This document shows positions 38,757-46,770 of a stretch of 64,000 nt of DNA, piece by piece. The stretch lies in assembly GCF_001425905.1 (NCBI RefSeq), contig NZ_LMDY01000014.1:186001-250000 (forward strand), written 5' to 3'. The translations under genes were made by a program, and so were the position numbers. Within the stretch, counting starts at the first letter, position 1, and the number at the start of each line of letters is the position of its first letter. Source of the stretch: Methylibium sp. Root1272. GTDB taxonomy: Bacteria > Pseudomonadota > Gammaproteobacteria > Burkholderiales > Burkholderiaceae_C. The notes under the pieces were generated by a model. The model did no database searches, had not been told where the DNA came from, and saw only the letters and a program-made list of their open reading frames with translations.

Positions 38757-41657
38757 ATGAAGAACCTGTTGATGCGCGGCAGCCAGGGCGCCGACGTCGC
38801 GCGGCTGCGCGCCGAACTGGCCCGGCAACTCGGCGGCGACGCGGCCGACTTTCCCGGCCTCGCCAAGGGCGACGTGCTCGATGCCGCCTGCGAGGCCGCG
38901 ATCCGCCGCTGGCAATCCGGCGTGGGCCTGATCGCCGATGGCGTGATCGGCCCGCTGTGCCAGAGCCTGCTGGGTTTGCGGGCGACGCCGGCGCTGCAGG
39001 TGGCGGCAAGTTTCGAGTCCGTGCGCCTGCTGTTCCCGGCCACCAAGCCGGCCAACGTGGCGCGCTACCTGCCCTATGTGGTGGCCGCGCTCGACGCGAC
39101 CGGGCTGCGCGACCGGCCCATGGTCTGCGCCGCACTCGGCACCATCCGTGCCGAGAGCGAGGGCTTCGTGCCGATCGCCGAGCTGCCGTCGCGCTTCAAC
39201 ACGCCGCCGGGCGGCACGCCCTTCGCGGCCTACGAAACCGGCACCCGCATCGGCAAGATGCTGGGCAACACGGGGGCCGGCGACGGCGCGCTCTTCAAGG
39301 GCCGCGGCTTCGTGCAGCTCACCGGGCGCGCCAACTACACGGCCTACGGCAAGCTGCTGGGCATGGACCTCGCGGCCCAGCCCGACCTGGCCAACGCGCC
39401 CGAGGTCGCAGCGCTGCTGCTGGCCGCCTTTCTGGCGCACCAGGCCAAGGCCATGCGCCCCGCGCTGGCCCGCGACGACCTCGCCGCCGCGCGCCGGCTC
39501 GTCAATGGCGGCAGCCACGGGCTCGACCGCTTCAGCTCGGTGTTCGAGCTGGCGCAGACCGCGCTGCCCGAGCACGTGGCAAGGGCCGCTGCCCGGGCCC
39601 AGCCCCCCAAGAGCAAGAAGGCCGCGCCGATGGCCGCCGGGGCCGCGCCCGCCCCCGCGGGCCGCCGCCGCTCGCTGACCGTGCGCAAGGACCCGACCGA
39701 CCTGCGCGACCGCCCCTACGTGCCGCCGCCGGTGAGCCTGCTCGAGGAGTTTCCGCCCGCAGCCGACATCAAGCGCTACCTGCCGCGCTACAGCCAGGCC
39801 GGGCTCATTCTCGACCAGGGCCAGCAGGGTGCCTGCACCGGCTTCGGCCTGGCCTGCGTGGTGAACTACCTGCGCTGGCGCAAGGCCGGCATCCCGCCCA
39901 AGCTGGAGAGCGTGAGCGCCGCGATGTTCTACAACTTCGCGCGCCGCTACGACGAATACGCCGGCGAAGACTACGACGGCTCCAGCTGCCGCGGCGCGCT
40001 GAAGGGCTGGTTCAACCACGGCGTGTGCCTCGAGGACGACTGGGACTCCGAGCAGGACGGCGCGAAGCCGCGCTACGGCTATGCGCAGCGCGCGGCGCAG
40101 ACGACGCTGGGCGTCTACCTGCGCATCGACCTGGGCTCCATCACCGACCTGCAGGCCGCTATTCAGGAGGTGGGCGCGGTCTACGTCTCGGCCTTCACGC
40201 ACGGCGGCTGGGACGACGTGCCGAGCCGGCGCAAGCCGCCCGAGGACCACGCCGCCCTGCCGCTCATTCCCTGGGACGGCCGGCCCTCCAAGCGCGACGG
40301 CCATGCCTTCGCGCTGGTGGGCTTCAACAGCCGCGGCTTCATCGTGCAGAACTCCTGGGGCGCCGAGTTCGGGCTCGGCGGCTTTGCGATGCTGAGCTAC
40401 GGCGACTGGCTCGCGAACGCGATGGACGCGTGGGCCGTGGCCATCGGCGTGCCGGGCGTGGTGGTGGGCCGCGTGGGCAGTGCCATAGGCGGCACCGCCT
40501 CGCTCGCCGGCGGCGGCGCCGACACCCGCAACTGGTGGAGCGAGGACCAGGCCTACCGACACAGCGTGGTGTTCGGCAACGACGGCCGCATCGGCCGCTA
40601 CCTGACCGAGGACGAGCCCAACCGCAGCCTGCTGCACCAGGTGGCCGGCCTGCCCGACCAGTGGTTCCGCACCCAGGCCCAGGGCAGCAAGAAGAAGCGG
40701 CTCGTGATCTATGCGCACGGCGGCCTCAACAGCGAGGCCGACGCCATCAAGCGCGCGCGGGCGCTGGGCCGCTACCTGATCGGCAACGACTGCTACCCGC
40801 TGTTCCTGGTGTGGAAGACCGGCATGCTGGAGTCGATAGGCAACATCGTCTCCGACGCCTTCCGCAAGCAGCCCACGCTGGCCGGCGCCGGCCTCGGCGA
40901 GATGATCTCTGAGCGCACCGACCTGCTGATCGAGAAGACCATCGGCCGCCCGCTGGCGCGCCCGATCTGGAGCGAGATGAAGGAGAACGCCGAGCTGACC
41001 TTCGGCTCGGGCCGCGGCGGCGACCTGCTGATCACCGCCCTGCAGAAGCTCGCCGACACCTGGGGCCCGGACCTGGAACTGCACTTCATGGGCCACTCGG
41101 CCGGCTCCATCATCCTGGGCCACCTGCTGACCGCGATGGCGGCGCGCCGGCTCGCGAACAGCGTAGCCTCCATCCACCTCTACGCGCCGGCCTGCACGGT
41201 GCAGTTCGCCAACCGCCACTACACGCCGCACGTGGAGCTGATGAAGCGGCTGTACCTGCACGTGCTGTCCGACGACGTGGAGCGCGACGACAACGTGGGG
41301 GCGATCTACCGCAAGTCTCTGCTGTACTTCGTGTCCAACGCGCTCGAGGTCGACCTGCGCACGCCCATTCTGGGCCTGAGTCACGTGTTCGACGCGAGCT
41401 ACGCCGGCTGGGACGGCACCTCCAGCGTGGGCGAGACGCTGAAGAACTGGCGCGACGCCGCGGCCGACGCCGGCCTGAAGGAACCCGAGCGCCTGACGCT
41501 CGTGAAGGACGACAAGATCCTCACCGCGAAGCCCGACACGCGCATCCGAGCGGGCCACGGCAGCTTCGACAACGACATCACGGTGATCGGCACGACCATC
41601 GAGCGCATCCTCGGCGGGCCGCTGCTGCTGCCGGTGGAGGACTTGCGGGGGTTCTAG
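38757..41657 (+). CDS. Multi-enzyme protein: peptidoglycan-binding, GH19-like, papain-like peptidase and alpha/beta hydrolase
   Basis: A 966-residue protein with four regions. Residues 5-75 resemble a peptidoglycan-binding domain (GSQGADVARLRAELARQLG, DGVIGPLCQSLLGL). Residues about 90-270 resemble a GH19 lysozyme/chitinase, with a candidate acid Glu133 (IRAESEGF) and LFKGRGFVQLTGRANYTAYG. After a Lys/Ala/Pro linker, 310-570 form a C1 (papain-type) peptidase: Cys360 in DQGQQGACTGFG, His516 in DGHAFALVGF and Asn532 in VQNSWG. Residues 600-966 look like an alpha/beta hydrolase, with YAHGGLNSEAD and nucleophile Ser781 in FMGHSAGS. No signal peptide is seen. It stands alone at the edge of the CBASS island. 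A bacteriolytic effector is plausible but unproven. Confidence 0.85.
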   Translation: MKNLLMRGSQGADVARLRAELARQLGGDAADFPGLAKGDVLDAACEAAIRRWQSGVGLIADGVIGPLCQSLLGLRATPALQVAASFESVRLLFPATKPANVARYLPYVVAALDATGLRDRPMVCAALGTIRAESEGFVPIAELPSRFNTPPGGTPFAAYETGTRIGKMLGNTGAGDGALFKGRGFVQLTGRANYTAYGKLLGMDLAAQPDLANAPEVAALLLAAFLAHQAKAMRPALARDDLAAARRLVNGGSHGLDRFSSVFELAQTALPEHVARAAARAQPPKSKKAAPMAAGAAPAPAGRRRSLTVRKDPTDLRDRPYVPPPVSLLEEFPPAADIKRYLPRYSQAGLILDQGQQGACTGFGLACVVNYLRWRKAGIPPKLESVSAAMFYNFARRYDEYAGEDYDGSSCRGALKGWFNHGVCLEDDWDSEQDGAKPRYGYAQRAAQTTLGVYLRIDLGSITDLQAAIQEVGAVYVSAFTHGGWDDVPSRRKPPEDHAALPLIPWDGRPSKRDGHAFALVGFNSRGFIVQNSWGAEFGLGGFAMLSYGDWLANAMDAWAVAIGVPGVVVGRVGSAIGGTASLAGGGADTRNWWSEDQAYRHSVVFGNDGRIGRYLTEDEPNRSLLHQVAGLPDQWFRTQAQGSKKKRLVIYAHGGLNSEADAIKRARALGRYLIGNDCYPLFLVWKTGMLESIGNIVSDAFRKQPTLAGAGLGEMISERTDLLIEKTIGRPLARPIWSEMKENAELTFGSGRGGDLLITALQKLADTWGPDLELHFMGHSAGSIILGHLLTAMAARRLANSVASIHLYAPACTVQFANRHYTPHVELMKRLYLHVLSDDVERDDNVGAIYRKSLLYFVSNALEVDLRTPILGLSHVFDASYAGWDGTSSVGETLKNWRDAAADAGLKEPERLTLVKDDKILTAKPDTRIRAGHGSFDNDITVIGTTIERILGGPLLLPVEDLRGF

Positions 41658-41731
41658 GTCTGAAGGGGCTGGACGGGGGTTGAAATTTGCTGGGGAGAGC
41701 GATTGAAAAGTGCTCTGACTGGGCTGAGGCG

Positions 41732-42460
41732 CTACTTAGTTAGCCAGTCTCCGTAGGCGTTGACATCGATCATCGGCACAGTACCGCTGAATTGGAGCAT
41801 CGATATCAACTTAAATAGAAACGCCGTCGCAGGCTTGCCTTCCTTGGTGAATTCGTACTTGGCCTGCGTCGCGTCCCACACAAAGTGTCCGTGAGCGGCC
41901 ACGCAGCCGAGATTGAGCCTGTCTTCATCCGCTCCACCATCTTCGAGGGCTTTCCAGAGCGGATCGCCGCAGCACGGCGTCCAGTCGCTCTCGAAGGTCA
42001 AGATTCCACCGAGGATCGGAATCAACGGCTTTGGCGGATACGTGCCTCCTGCATGCGGAATCGGTAGGCTCGTGCGATGCAGCCTTCGCACCGAGGCAAC
42101 CTTTTTGCGCGCATACGACACATAGTTGGCGTTGATCGTCTGCTTGGCTTCGAAGATCGCGTAGACGCTTTCGGCCGGCACAATCGTCTCGCCCTGGTAG
42201 TGAAAGATGAAGGGTGAATACTGCCGGTCGTAGACCACGACATCGATCTGGTCGCTGAAGGCCCCCTTGCTGTCCACCACGTATGCCTTGTCGGCACGGT
42301 ATCGCTTAGGCAAGTAGGTCTTCAGCAGTTCCAGCCAGACCGCTTCGCTCGCATCCCCTTTCGCGTCAGGATGCCCGAAGGACTTCCTGGTGGTTTGCAG
42401 GCGATGCTGGATGTCGTCATGCAGACTTGCCAGGAGCACCGGCAGGGACCATACGCTCAT
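41732..42460 (-). CDS. nucC: CBASS effector nuclease NucC
   Basis: A 242-residue cA3-activated DNA endonuclease, the killing arm of type III CBASS. The restriction-enzyme-like catalytic set occurs at the same positions as in E. coli NucC: Asp73 in QIDVVVYD, Glu104 and Lys106 in AIFEAKQT. The gate and ligand-site segment RQYSPFIFHY (Tyr81) and the C-terminal LQFSGTVPMIDVNAYGDWL are also conserved. On activation NucC hexamers cut double-stranded DNA and abort the phage infection. The start overlaps the cap6 stop by four bases. All catalytic residues are present, so it should be functional. Confidence 0.95.
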   Translation of the reverse strand: MSVWSLPVLLASLHDDIQHRLQTTRKSFGHPDAKGDASEAVWLELLKTYLPKRYRADKAYVVDSKGAFSDQIDVVVYDRQYSPFIFHYQGETIVPAESVYAIFEAKQTINANYVSYARKKVASVRRLHRTSLPIPHAGGTYPPKPLIPILGGILTFESDWTPCCGDPLWKALEDGGADEDRLNLGCVAAHGHFVWDATQAKYEFTKEGKPATAFLFKLISMLQFSGTVPMIDVNAYGDWLTK

Positions 42461-43392
42461 AGCTTCTTCTCCTCGAACGGCGGCGTCGGCTGCACTTGCA
42501 CAGCGATCTCGAGCGCGCGAGCAGCCGTTACGCTTCTTGACGGGTACGCATCAAGAACGATTGCGGGCAGTAGGCGCTGCGTCAAATCGGAGAACGTGAA
42601 GCCGTAGTGGCGCTTCCCCTTTCCGGTCGCCGCAACGAGTTCATCAATCTGCTTCGTGCTGAGTCCGAGCGCATGAAGTGCACCATTAAGGACCACACGA
42701 CGCTGTTCGTCATTCGGCCGCTCGAACGCGAGGATCTCGGCAGCTCGTCGCTTGACGGCTGGGTCGAGTGCGTTCAAGCGGTTGGTGCACATGATTACGG
42801 CCGCTGGAAGCTGTCCGTTTGCAAGGCGGTCGATGCCGCGAATGAAAGCGTTCACGCCCGCACGGTCTTCGTGATGCATCTGCGCCGATTCGCGTGACTG
42901 GGCGAGCGCGTCGGCTTCATCGACGAGGAGGATGACGGCCCCTCGCGCGCGGGCCGTAGTCCCCTTGAGCTTTGTCGCTGCCTCGACCGTGTAGTCAAAA
43001 GCCGACGACAAGAGCTGCGTCATTTCCCCGACACGTCCCTGGCCACGACTCGACAAGCTCAGCGGAAACAGCGTGATCTCGATCTTCTCTTGCCGGGCGA
43101 CGGCATCGCCGATCGTCTCGGCAAGCTCGGTTTTTCCTGAGCCCACGTCACCCGCCAGCACGACGAGCGGCGGACGACGCAGCACGTGCTTCAGGAGACC
43201 CTTCGCGTCAGGATGATGCTTCTGCGCCCAGGCTTCGAGGCCGGCGGGATTCACCAGCAGGCCGAGGATCTTGCTCAGCCGCTCTTTGTGATCGTCAAGG
43301 CCGACCAATCGTGCAAGTCGCTCCTGCGGCTCGAAATCCGGGAACGTCAGGCGACGCTCGAACAACTCGTCAAGTGCGGGTTTCGTCTGCAT
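42457..43392 (-). CDS. cap6: CBASS TRIP13-like AAA+ ATPase Cap6
   Basis: A 311-residue AAA+ remodeller of the bacterial TRIP13/Pch2 type. Walker A is GDVGSGKT (81-88), Walker B ILLVDEADAL (Asp158, Glu159), and sensor 1 and arginine-finger region IMCTNRLNALDPAVKRRA. The N-terminal segment HKERLSKILGLLVNP is typical for the family. In CBASS it disassembles the HORMA-CD-NTase complex to switch off signalling. It overlaps cap7 by one base and nucC by four. Complete and apparently functional. Confidence 0.93.
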   Translation of the reverse strand: MQTKPALDELFERRLTFPDFEPQERLARLVGLDDHKERLSKILGLLVNPAGLEAWAQKHHPDAKGLLKHVLRRPPLVVLAGDVGSGKTELAETIGDAVARQEKIEITLFPLSLSSRGQGRVGEMTQLLSSAFDYTVEAATKLKGTTARARGAVILLVDEADALAQSRESAQMHHEDRAGVNAFIRGIDRLANGQLPAAVIMCTNRLNALDPAVKRRAAEILAFERPNDEQRRVVLNGALHALGLSTKQIDELVAATGKGKRHYGFTFSDLTQRLLPAIVLDAYPSRSVTAARALEIAVQVQPTPPFEEKKL

Positions 43393-43904
43393 CAGTAGGC
43401 CCTCACGCTGGCACGGCCGAGGGCACGACCGCCGGCCGAGTAGGTTTTGTCATCGACCAGATAGCCGTTCACGGTCGGCTGCGCCATGCCTGTGCGGTAG
43501 TACGGCATCCGGCGCTTGAATGCATCCTTTTCGCCCTCGGACAGCGCGTCCCATGCCGCCGAGTAGGTCAGATAGTTGTGGAAGGTCGCTCCCGAAATAT
43601 CGCGGGCCGGCAAAACGCGCCCAGGGTCGTCGTCATTGGCGGCCATGCCGGCGAGGTCGCGGGCTGTGTAGCGCAGGGTCGGCTCGATCCACTGGCCGTT
43701 GCGCAGGAACCCAATCGTCAGCGTGCCGAGAAATCCGGCCCTCAACAGCTCCGTGACCTCGGTCTCGTAGCTGACGATATCGCTATCGTCGGGACGGCCG
43801 TAGAAGCGCTGCATGCGCTTGAGGTCGGCCGTGACCTTCGCCGCCATATGACGAGCATGCGTGACGGTGATAGTCGTCGATTCGGTGATCGTGAAACTAG
43901 ACAT
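43392..43904 (-). CDS. cap7: CBASS HORMA-domain protein Cap7
   Basis: A 170-residue bacterial HORMA protein. It has SFTITESTTITVTHARHMA at the start, LKRMQRFYGRPDDSDIVSYE, LLRAGFLGTLTIGFLRNGQW, and the C-terminal safety-belt region VNGYLVDDKTYSAGGRALGR that is typical of the family. Bacterial HORMA proteins bind a peptide trigger, close, and activate the CD-NTase. The ATG at 43904 is 13 bases after the cdnC stop. Only one HORMA protein is encoded, as in single-HORMA type III CBASS operons. Confidence 0.92.
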   Translation of the reverse strand: MSSFTITESTTITVTHARHMAAKVTADLKRMQRFYGRPDDSDIVSYETEVTELLRAGFLGTLTIGFLRNGQWIEPTLRYTARDLAGMAANDDDPGRVLPARDISGATFHNYLTYSAAWDALSEGEKDAFKRRMPYYRTGMAQPTVNGYLVDDKTYSAGGRALGRASVRAY

Positions 43905-43917
43905 CGTGCTTTCTCTC

Positions 43918-44880
43918 TTATCCTTGGAAAGACGGGCCGAAGACCTTCTGCCAGTAGTAAACGGTCTCCTGTTTGGTCGGCGCCGAGAGCGCCGCGTCGA
44001 TGGCATCCCCGGCGTCGATTGCGGCCTCATAAATCGCCGAGGCGTTTGCGTCTGTGTAGAGACTGCTGACGTTGTTCACGGCATTCACCGGATCGATGAT
44101 CTGCACGCGCTGACTGAAGTTGCTGACCGACGAAGCCGGGTAGTTGTCGGTGAAGAAAATCCTCTCCCGCAGGTCGGTGCGCGCCAGGTAGGTGAAGAAG
44201 TGCTGCAGCGACTCCGGGTAGTCCGCGAAAGACTGCCCCTGATCGGCGAGTTTGGCGAGGATCAGTTCGATCATGAACGACTTGAACCTGAAGGCCTCGT
44301 CGGCCTTCAGGCGTGCGGCCCAAAACTTCACCAGCCGGACTACCTGAGAAAAATGGTCGGGCTGCGCGCGCTTTCGCTTGCGGATGAACTCCAGGTGCTG
44401 CGAGATGTTGGTCTTGAGGAACGAGCCGTCGTCCTGGCTAACGAGGTTCCCGAACCAATTGGGGTCACCGTCGTAGAGGATCGGTACGACATCGACATCT
44501 AGGCCGGTGCCCCGGAACGAGACGGTGACGCTATAGGTCTGCGGTTTGACCTGATCTGGCGAAAAATTCGGAAACGCCTTGCGGAGCCTCTCAGCCAGAT
44601 ATTCCAGCAGAGCAGAGACCTCGTGCGGGGCGGCTGCGCCGCTGATGTAGCAGGCTACGTCTATATCGTTGAGGGACCGCAGGGCGGTACCCTTGGCCAG
44701 GCTGCCAGCGAGAAGCATCTTCTTCAGGGTGAAATCGGGGTGCTCGCCCAAGTAGGTTTCCAGGCGATCGCGGAGTCGCTTGGCCTGCGCACGGAATTCA
44801 TCCGCCTTGACCTTGGGCAGGTTGACCCTGTCCTGGGCGAAACGGGCGATCTCGGTGTGATTGACATGTTCTCGACTCAT
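43918..44880 (-). CDS. cdnC: CBASS CD-NTase CdnC, cyclic oligoadenylate synthase
   Basis: A 320-residue nucleotidyltransferase with the polymerase-beta-like active site: GS at 59-60 (LLAGSLAKGTALRSL), metal-binding Asp72 and Asp74 in NDIDVACYI and a third Asp in LDVDVVPILYD. The C-terminal helical domain has RLVKFWAARLKADEAFRFKS. Clade C enzymes paired with HORMA, TRIP13 and NucC make cyclic tri-adenylate. The ATG at 44880 has GGAAGGA upstream; a longer frame begins at 44979 but lacks a site. It is the first gene of the leftward CBASS operon. Confidence 0.93.
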   Translation of the reverse strand: MSREHVNHTEIARFAQDRVNLPKVKADEFRAQAKRLRDRLETYLGEHPDFTLKKMLLAGSLAKGTALRSLNDIDVACYISGAAAPHEVSALLEYLAERLRKAFPNFSPDQVKPQTYSVTVSFRGTGLDVDVVPILYDGDPNWFGNLVSQDDGSFLKTNISQHLEFIRKRKRAQPDHFSQVVRLVKFWAARLKADEAFRFKSFMIELILAKLADQGQSFADYPESLQHFFTYLARTDLRERIFFTDNYPASSVSNFSQRVQIIDPVNAVNNVSSLYTDANASAIYEAAIDAGDAIDAALSAPTKQETVYYWQKVFGPSFQG

Positions 44881-44981
44881 CGAATCCTTCCCGTGTTTGA
44901 CATCGATGTTGACGCTGGGCTGGCGGCGGCGAAGCCGTGAGAAAGCGCACGCTCTCCGTGAAGACCCTATGATACACAATA

Positions 44982-44997
44982 TTAACTTATAAGTTAA
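44982..44997. promoter_or_regulatory. Perfect 16-bp palindrome, likely operator between CBASS and TAC operons
   Basis: TTAACTTATAAGTTAA is a perfect palindrome in the 128-bp gap between the divergent cdnC and toxin genes, 11 bases before the toxin start. It is very AT-rich in a GC-rich genome. The spacing and symmetry suit an XRE-type antitoxin operator for autoregulation. A TATGAT -10-like box lies at 44968-44973. Confidence 0.65.
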
Positions 44998-45008
44998 GCT
45001 AACTGCCC

Positions 45009-45590
45009 ATGATTCTCGTGGAGGTGCATGAGGGACTGTTCGCGGAGACGTTCCGGATCACCGCCCCAATTGGGGGCGGCGGCTGGCGCCTCCTCACGCT
45101 TTGTGATGGTGACTTGCCCGAAGGCGCGGACACCCTCGAGGTGCTGGTGGAGGTATGCCCGCTGTTGCGAGAGGTAGGCGAACTTGCCGGAACGGACCAT
45201 TTCCAACACTTTCATCTGCTGCTTCAGGATGTGCTGCGCAGAGCACCGATGGGCCTCGCATGGGACCAGGTCTTCGACGACAAGCACCTCCATGAGGTCG
45301 GCGATGTCGTCGTAACACGGACGACTGGAAAGGTCGAGCGATGGAAGGTCTTTCAGTTCGAAAAGCAGCGAACCCTGGTCCGGGTACTGTGGTCATATGG
45401 GAGCGGAAGAAGGACGCTGTTGCTAACCCACATGTTCGTCAAGCCCGGCGGACGCAAGAAGACTCCGCGAAGTGAAATCGAACGAGCTCGAAAGACTCTG
45501 GAAACGTACCTGGCAGCGGTGGACGCTGGACAGGCCAAATTGATTACTGAACAAGGAGGTCGCGATGGATTCGTCAAACTGGCCCACTGA
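45009..45590 (+). CDS. Probable RelE/HigB-like toxin of a toxin-antitoxin-chaperone module
   Basis: A 193-residue protein whose C-terminal half (RWKVFQFEKQRTLVRVLWSY, then TLLLTHMFVKPGGRKKTPRS and IERARKTLETYLAAV) matches the beta-strand and basic KKTP motif of HigB/RelE-type mRNA interferases. The N-terminal 90 residues are not recognised, but third codon positions stay G/C-rich through them, so the start at 45009, just after the palindromic operator, is likely. There is no clear ribosome binding site. It overlaps the antitoxin gene by 26 bases. Predicted to cut mRNA at the ribosome when unneutralised. Confidence 0.65.
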   Translation: MILVEVHEGLFAETFRITAPIGGGGWRLLTLCDGDLPEGADTLEVLVEVCPLLREVGELAGTDHFQHFHLLLQDVLRRAPMGLAWDQVFDDKHLHEVGDVVVTRTTGKVERWKVFQFEKQRTLVRVLWSYGSGRRTLLLTHMFVKPGGRKKTPRSEIERARKTLETYLAAVDAGQAKLITEQGGRDGFVKLAH

Positions 45591-46053
45591 GCGCAAGGTG
45601 AAGGCTGGGAAGGGCTACGCCGCTGCGCTCAAAGAGCTTTTTGTGGATCCTGCCTACAGAGCCCGTAGGCGGAAGGCAGCTGTCGCTGCAAATCTTGCGC
45701 TAATGATTGCTCAGAGTGATAAGACAAGGACCGCGGTCTCCAGTGCGGCAGGAATGAAGCTCGCTCAACTCAGCCGGCAGCTTTCCGGCGAGGTGAACCT
45801 CACCCTCGATACCGTAGGGAGAATTTGCGACGCAGTCGGGTGGGATTTTGATGTGCTGTTCCGACCCGTTGATCAAACGGAAGCGTCTCAACCCTGGCAA
45901 CGCTCGCCTATCAACCGAGCTACCGTGCTCGAACTGGTTCGTTCGAGGCGGAATTCGGTCGGCGAAGCGGAACGCCACAAGCTAGTTTGTGAACAGGACG
46001 AATCGCTGGCTGCGGATCGGAACTCGGACGATCTGCGGCTGGCCGCCGCCTAG
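45565..46053 (+). CDS. XRE-family antitoxin with long C-terminal extension
   Basis: A 162-residue antitoxin with a helix-turn-helix at about 40-100 (NLALMIAQSDKTRTAVSSAA, MKLAQLSRQLSGEVNLTLD). The N-terminal part (WPTERKVKAGKGYAAALKEL) looks unstructured or toxin-binding. The C-terminal 60 residues (PINRATVLELVRSRRNSVGE to DDLRLAAA) extend past the usual XRE fold and may be the chaperone-addiction tail found in TAC antitoxins. GGAGG upstream of the ATG is a good ribosome binding site. Its likely operator is the palindrome at 44982. Confidence 0.85.
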   Translation: MDSSNWPTERKVKAGKGYAAALKELFVDPAYRARRRKAAVAANLALMIAQSDKTRTAVSSAAGMKLAQLSRQLSGEVNLTLDTVGRICDAVGWDFDVLFRPVDQTEASQPWQRSPINRATVLELVRSRRNSVGEAERHKLVCEQDESLAADRNSDDLRLAAA

Positions 46054-46073
46054 CTGACTCTGAAGAGCTCACC

Positions 46074-46598
46074 ATGCAATTGAGCAGGCTACGGCTGGAA
46101 CACTACAACCTAATGAAGCTGCACTTGGAGCCAGTGGTGGAAGCGGAATCGGTTGCTCTCGGCTCTTATGCCGACTTCGAGAAGGCAGACTTCTCATCTT
46201 CCATCGAATTCGGGCCCGTTTCTGTCCCAGATGGAGAAGATCACTATTCGGTCACGCTAACGCTGAACGCGGGGCCGGAAGAGGGTCAGACCAACTTTCC
46301 TTATCGGCTCGAGATTCAACTCATCGGGATATTCGACGGCAAGGATCTTCCTGTGGAGCGTCGCAAACCTTTGGTTGCTGTGAACGGAGCTTCGATGCTT
46401 TATGGGATCGCGCGCGAGATGCTGCTCGGTCTGACCTTCCGAAGTGTAGGTGGCCCAGTGATGCTTCCAACAGTTGAGTTCAGCGAGTTTGGCCGGGAGA
46501 TGGAGGAAAAGGCGCAGGCCGAAGGCTCGGTAGAACTTGAACCACGGAAGGCAGCCTCTCATAGCGAACGGGCGCCAAAGAAAGAAAAGCCGCAGTAG
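46074..46598 (+). CDS. SecB-like chaperone of a toxin-antitoxin-chaperone (TAC) system
   Basis: A 174-residue protein with SecB-fold signatures: alternating beta-strands DHYSVTLTLNAGPEE and YRLEIQLIGIFDG, then VNGASMLYGIAREMLLGLTF and GGPVMLPTVEFSEF, the counterpart of SecB's helix and PPINF-like end. In TAC systems a SecB-like chaperone binds the antitoxin tail and protects it; its absence frees the toxin. It follows the antitoxin by 20 bases. The C-terminal 30 residues (EPRKAASHSERAPKKEKPQ) are charged and unstructured. Assignment rests on fold-like motifs and gene order. Confidence 0.78.
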   Translation: MQLSRLRLEHYNLMKLHLEPVVEAESVALGSYADFEKADFSSSIEFGPVSVPDGEDHYSVTLTLNAGPEEGQTNFPYRLEIQLIGIFDGKDLPVERRKPLVAVNGASMLYGIAREMLLGLTFRSVGGPVMLPTVEFSEFGREMEEKAQAEGSVELEPRKAASHSERAPKKEKPQ

Positions 46599-46608
46599 CG
46601 TCGGGTAA

Positions 46609-46746
46609 CCGCCAGAGATCAGCCTTGCTCCACCTAGACAGAAGACCTTTGGGCTTCGTCAGGACGTCGTTGGTTATCGCGGCGAGACCATTCCCAACAA
46701 GCGCATTGGGGAGGAAGTGCCCGATGTGGATTCAGTGCGTCGGTGA
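46609..46746 (+). pseudogene. Possible C-terminal remnant of an unknown protein
   Basis: After a TAA at 46606-46608, 45 codons stay open to TGA 46744-46746 and translate to a protein-like sequence (TFGLRQDVVGYRGETIPNKR, then IGEEVPDVDSVRR) with no start codon in a plausible place. It may be the leftover 3' end of a gene lost at the island border. I do not recognise the family and it may be chance. Confidence 0.25.
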
Positions 46747-46770
46747 CCGGTTGGGCGTCACTTGCAGCGC

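Noticed and set aside
44994-45293. A leftward 99-residue gene opposite the toxin
   Set aside because: The rightward frame keeps G/C-rich third positions through this stretch and runs into a toxin-like C-terminus; the leftward frame ends inside the palindrome and shows no family.
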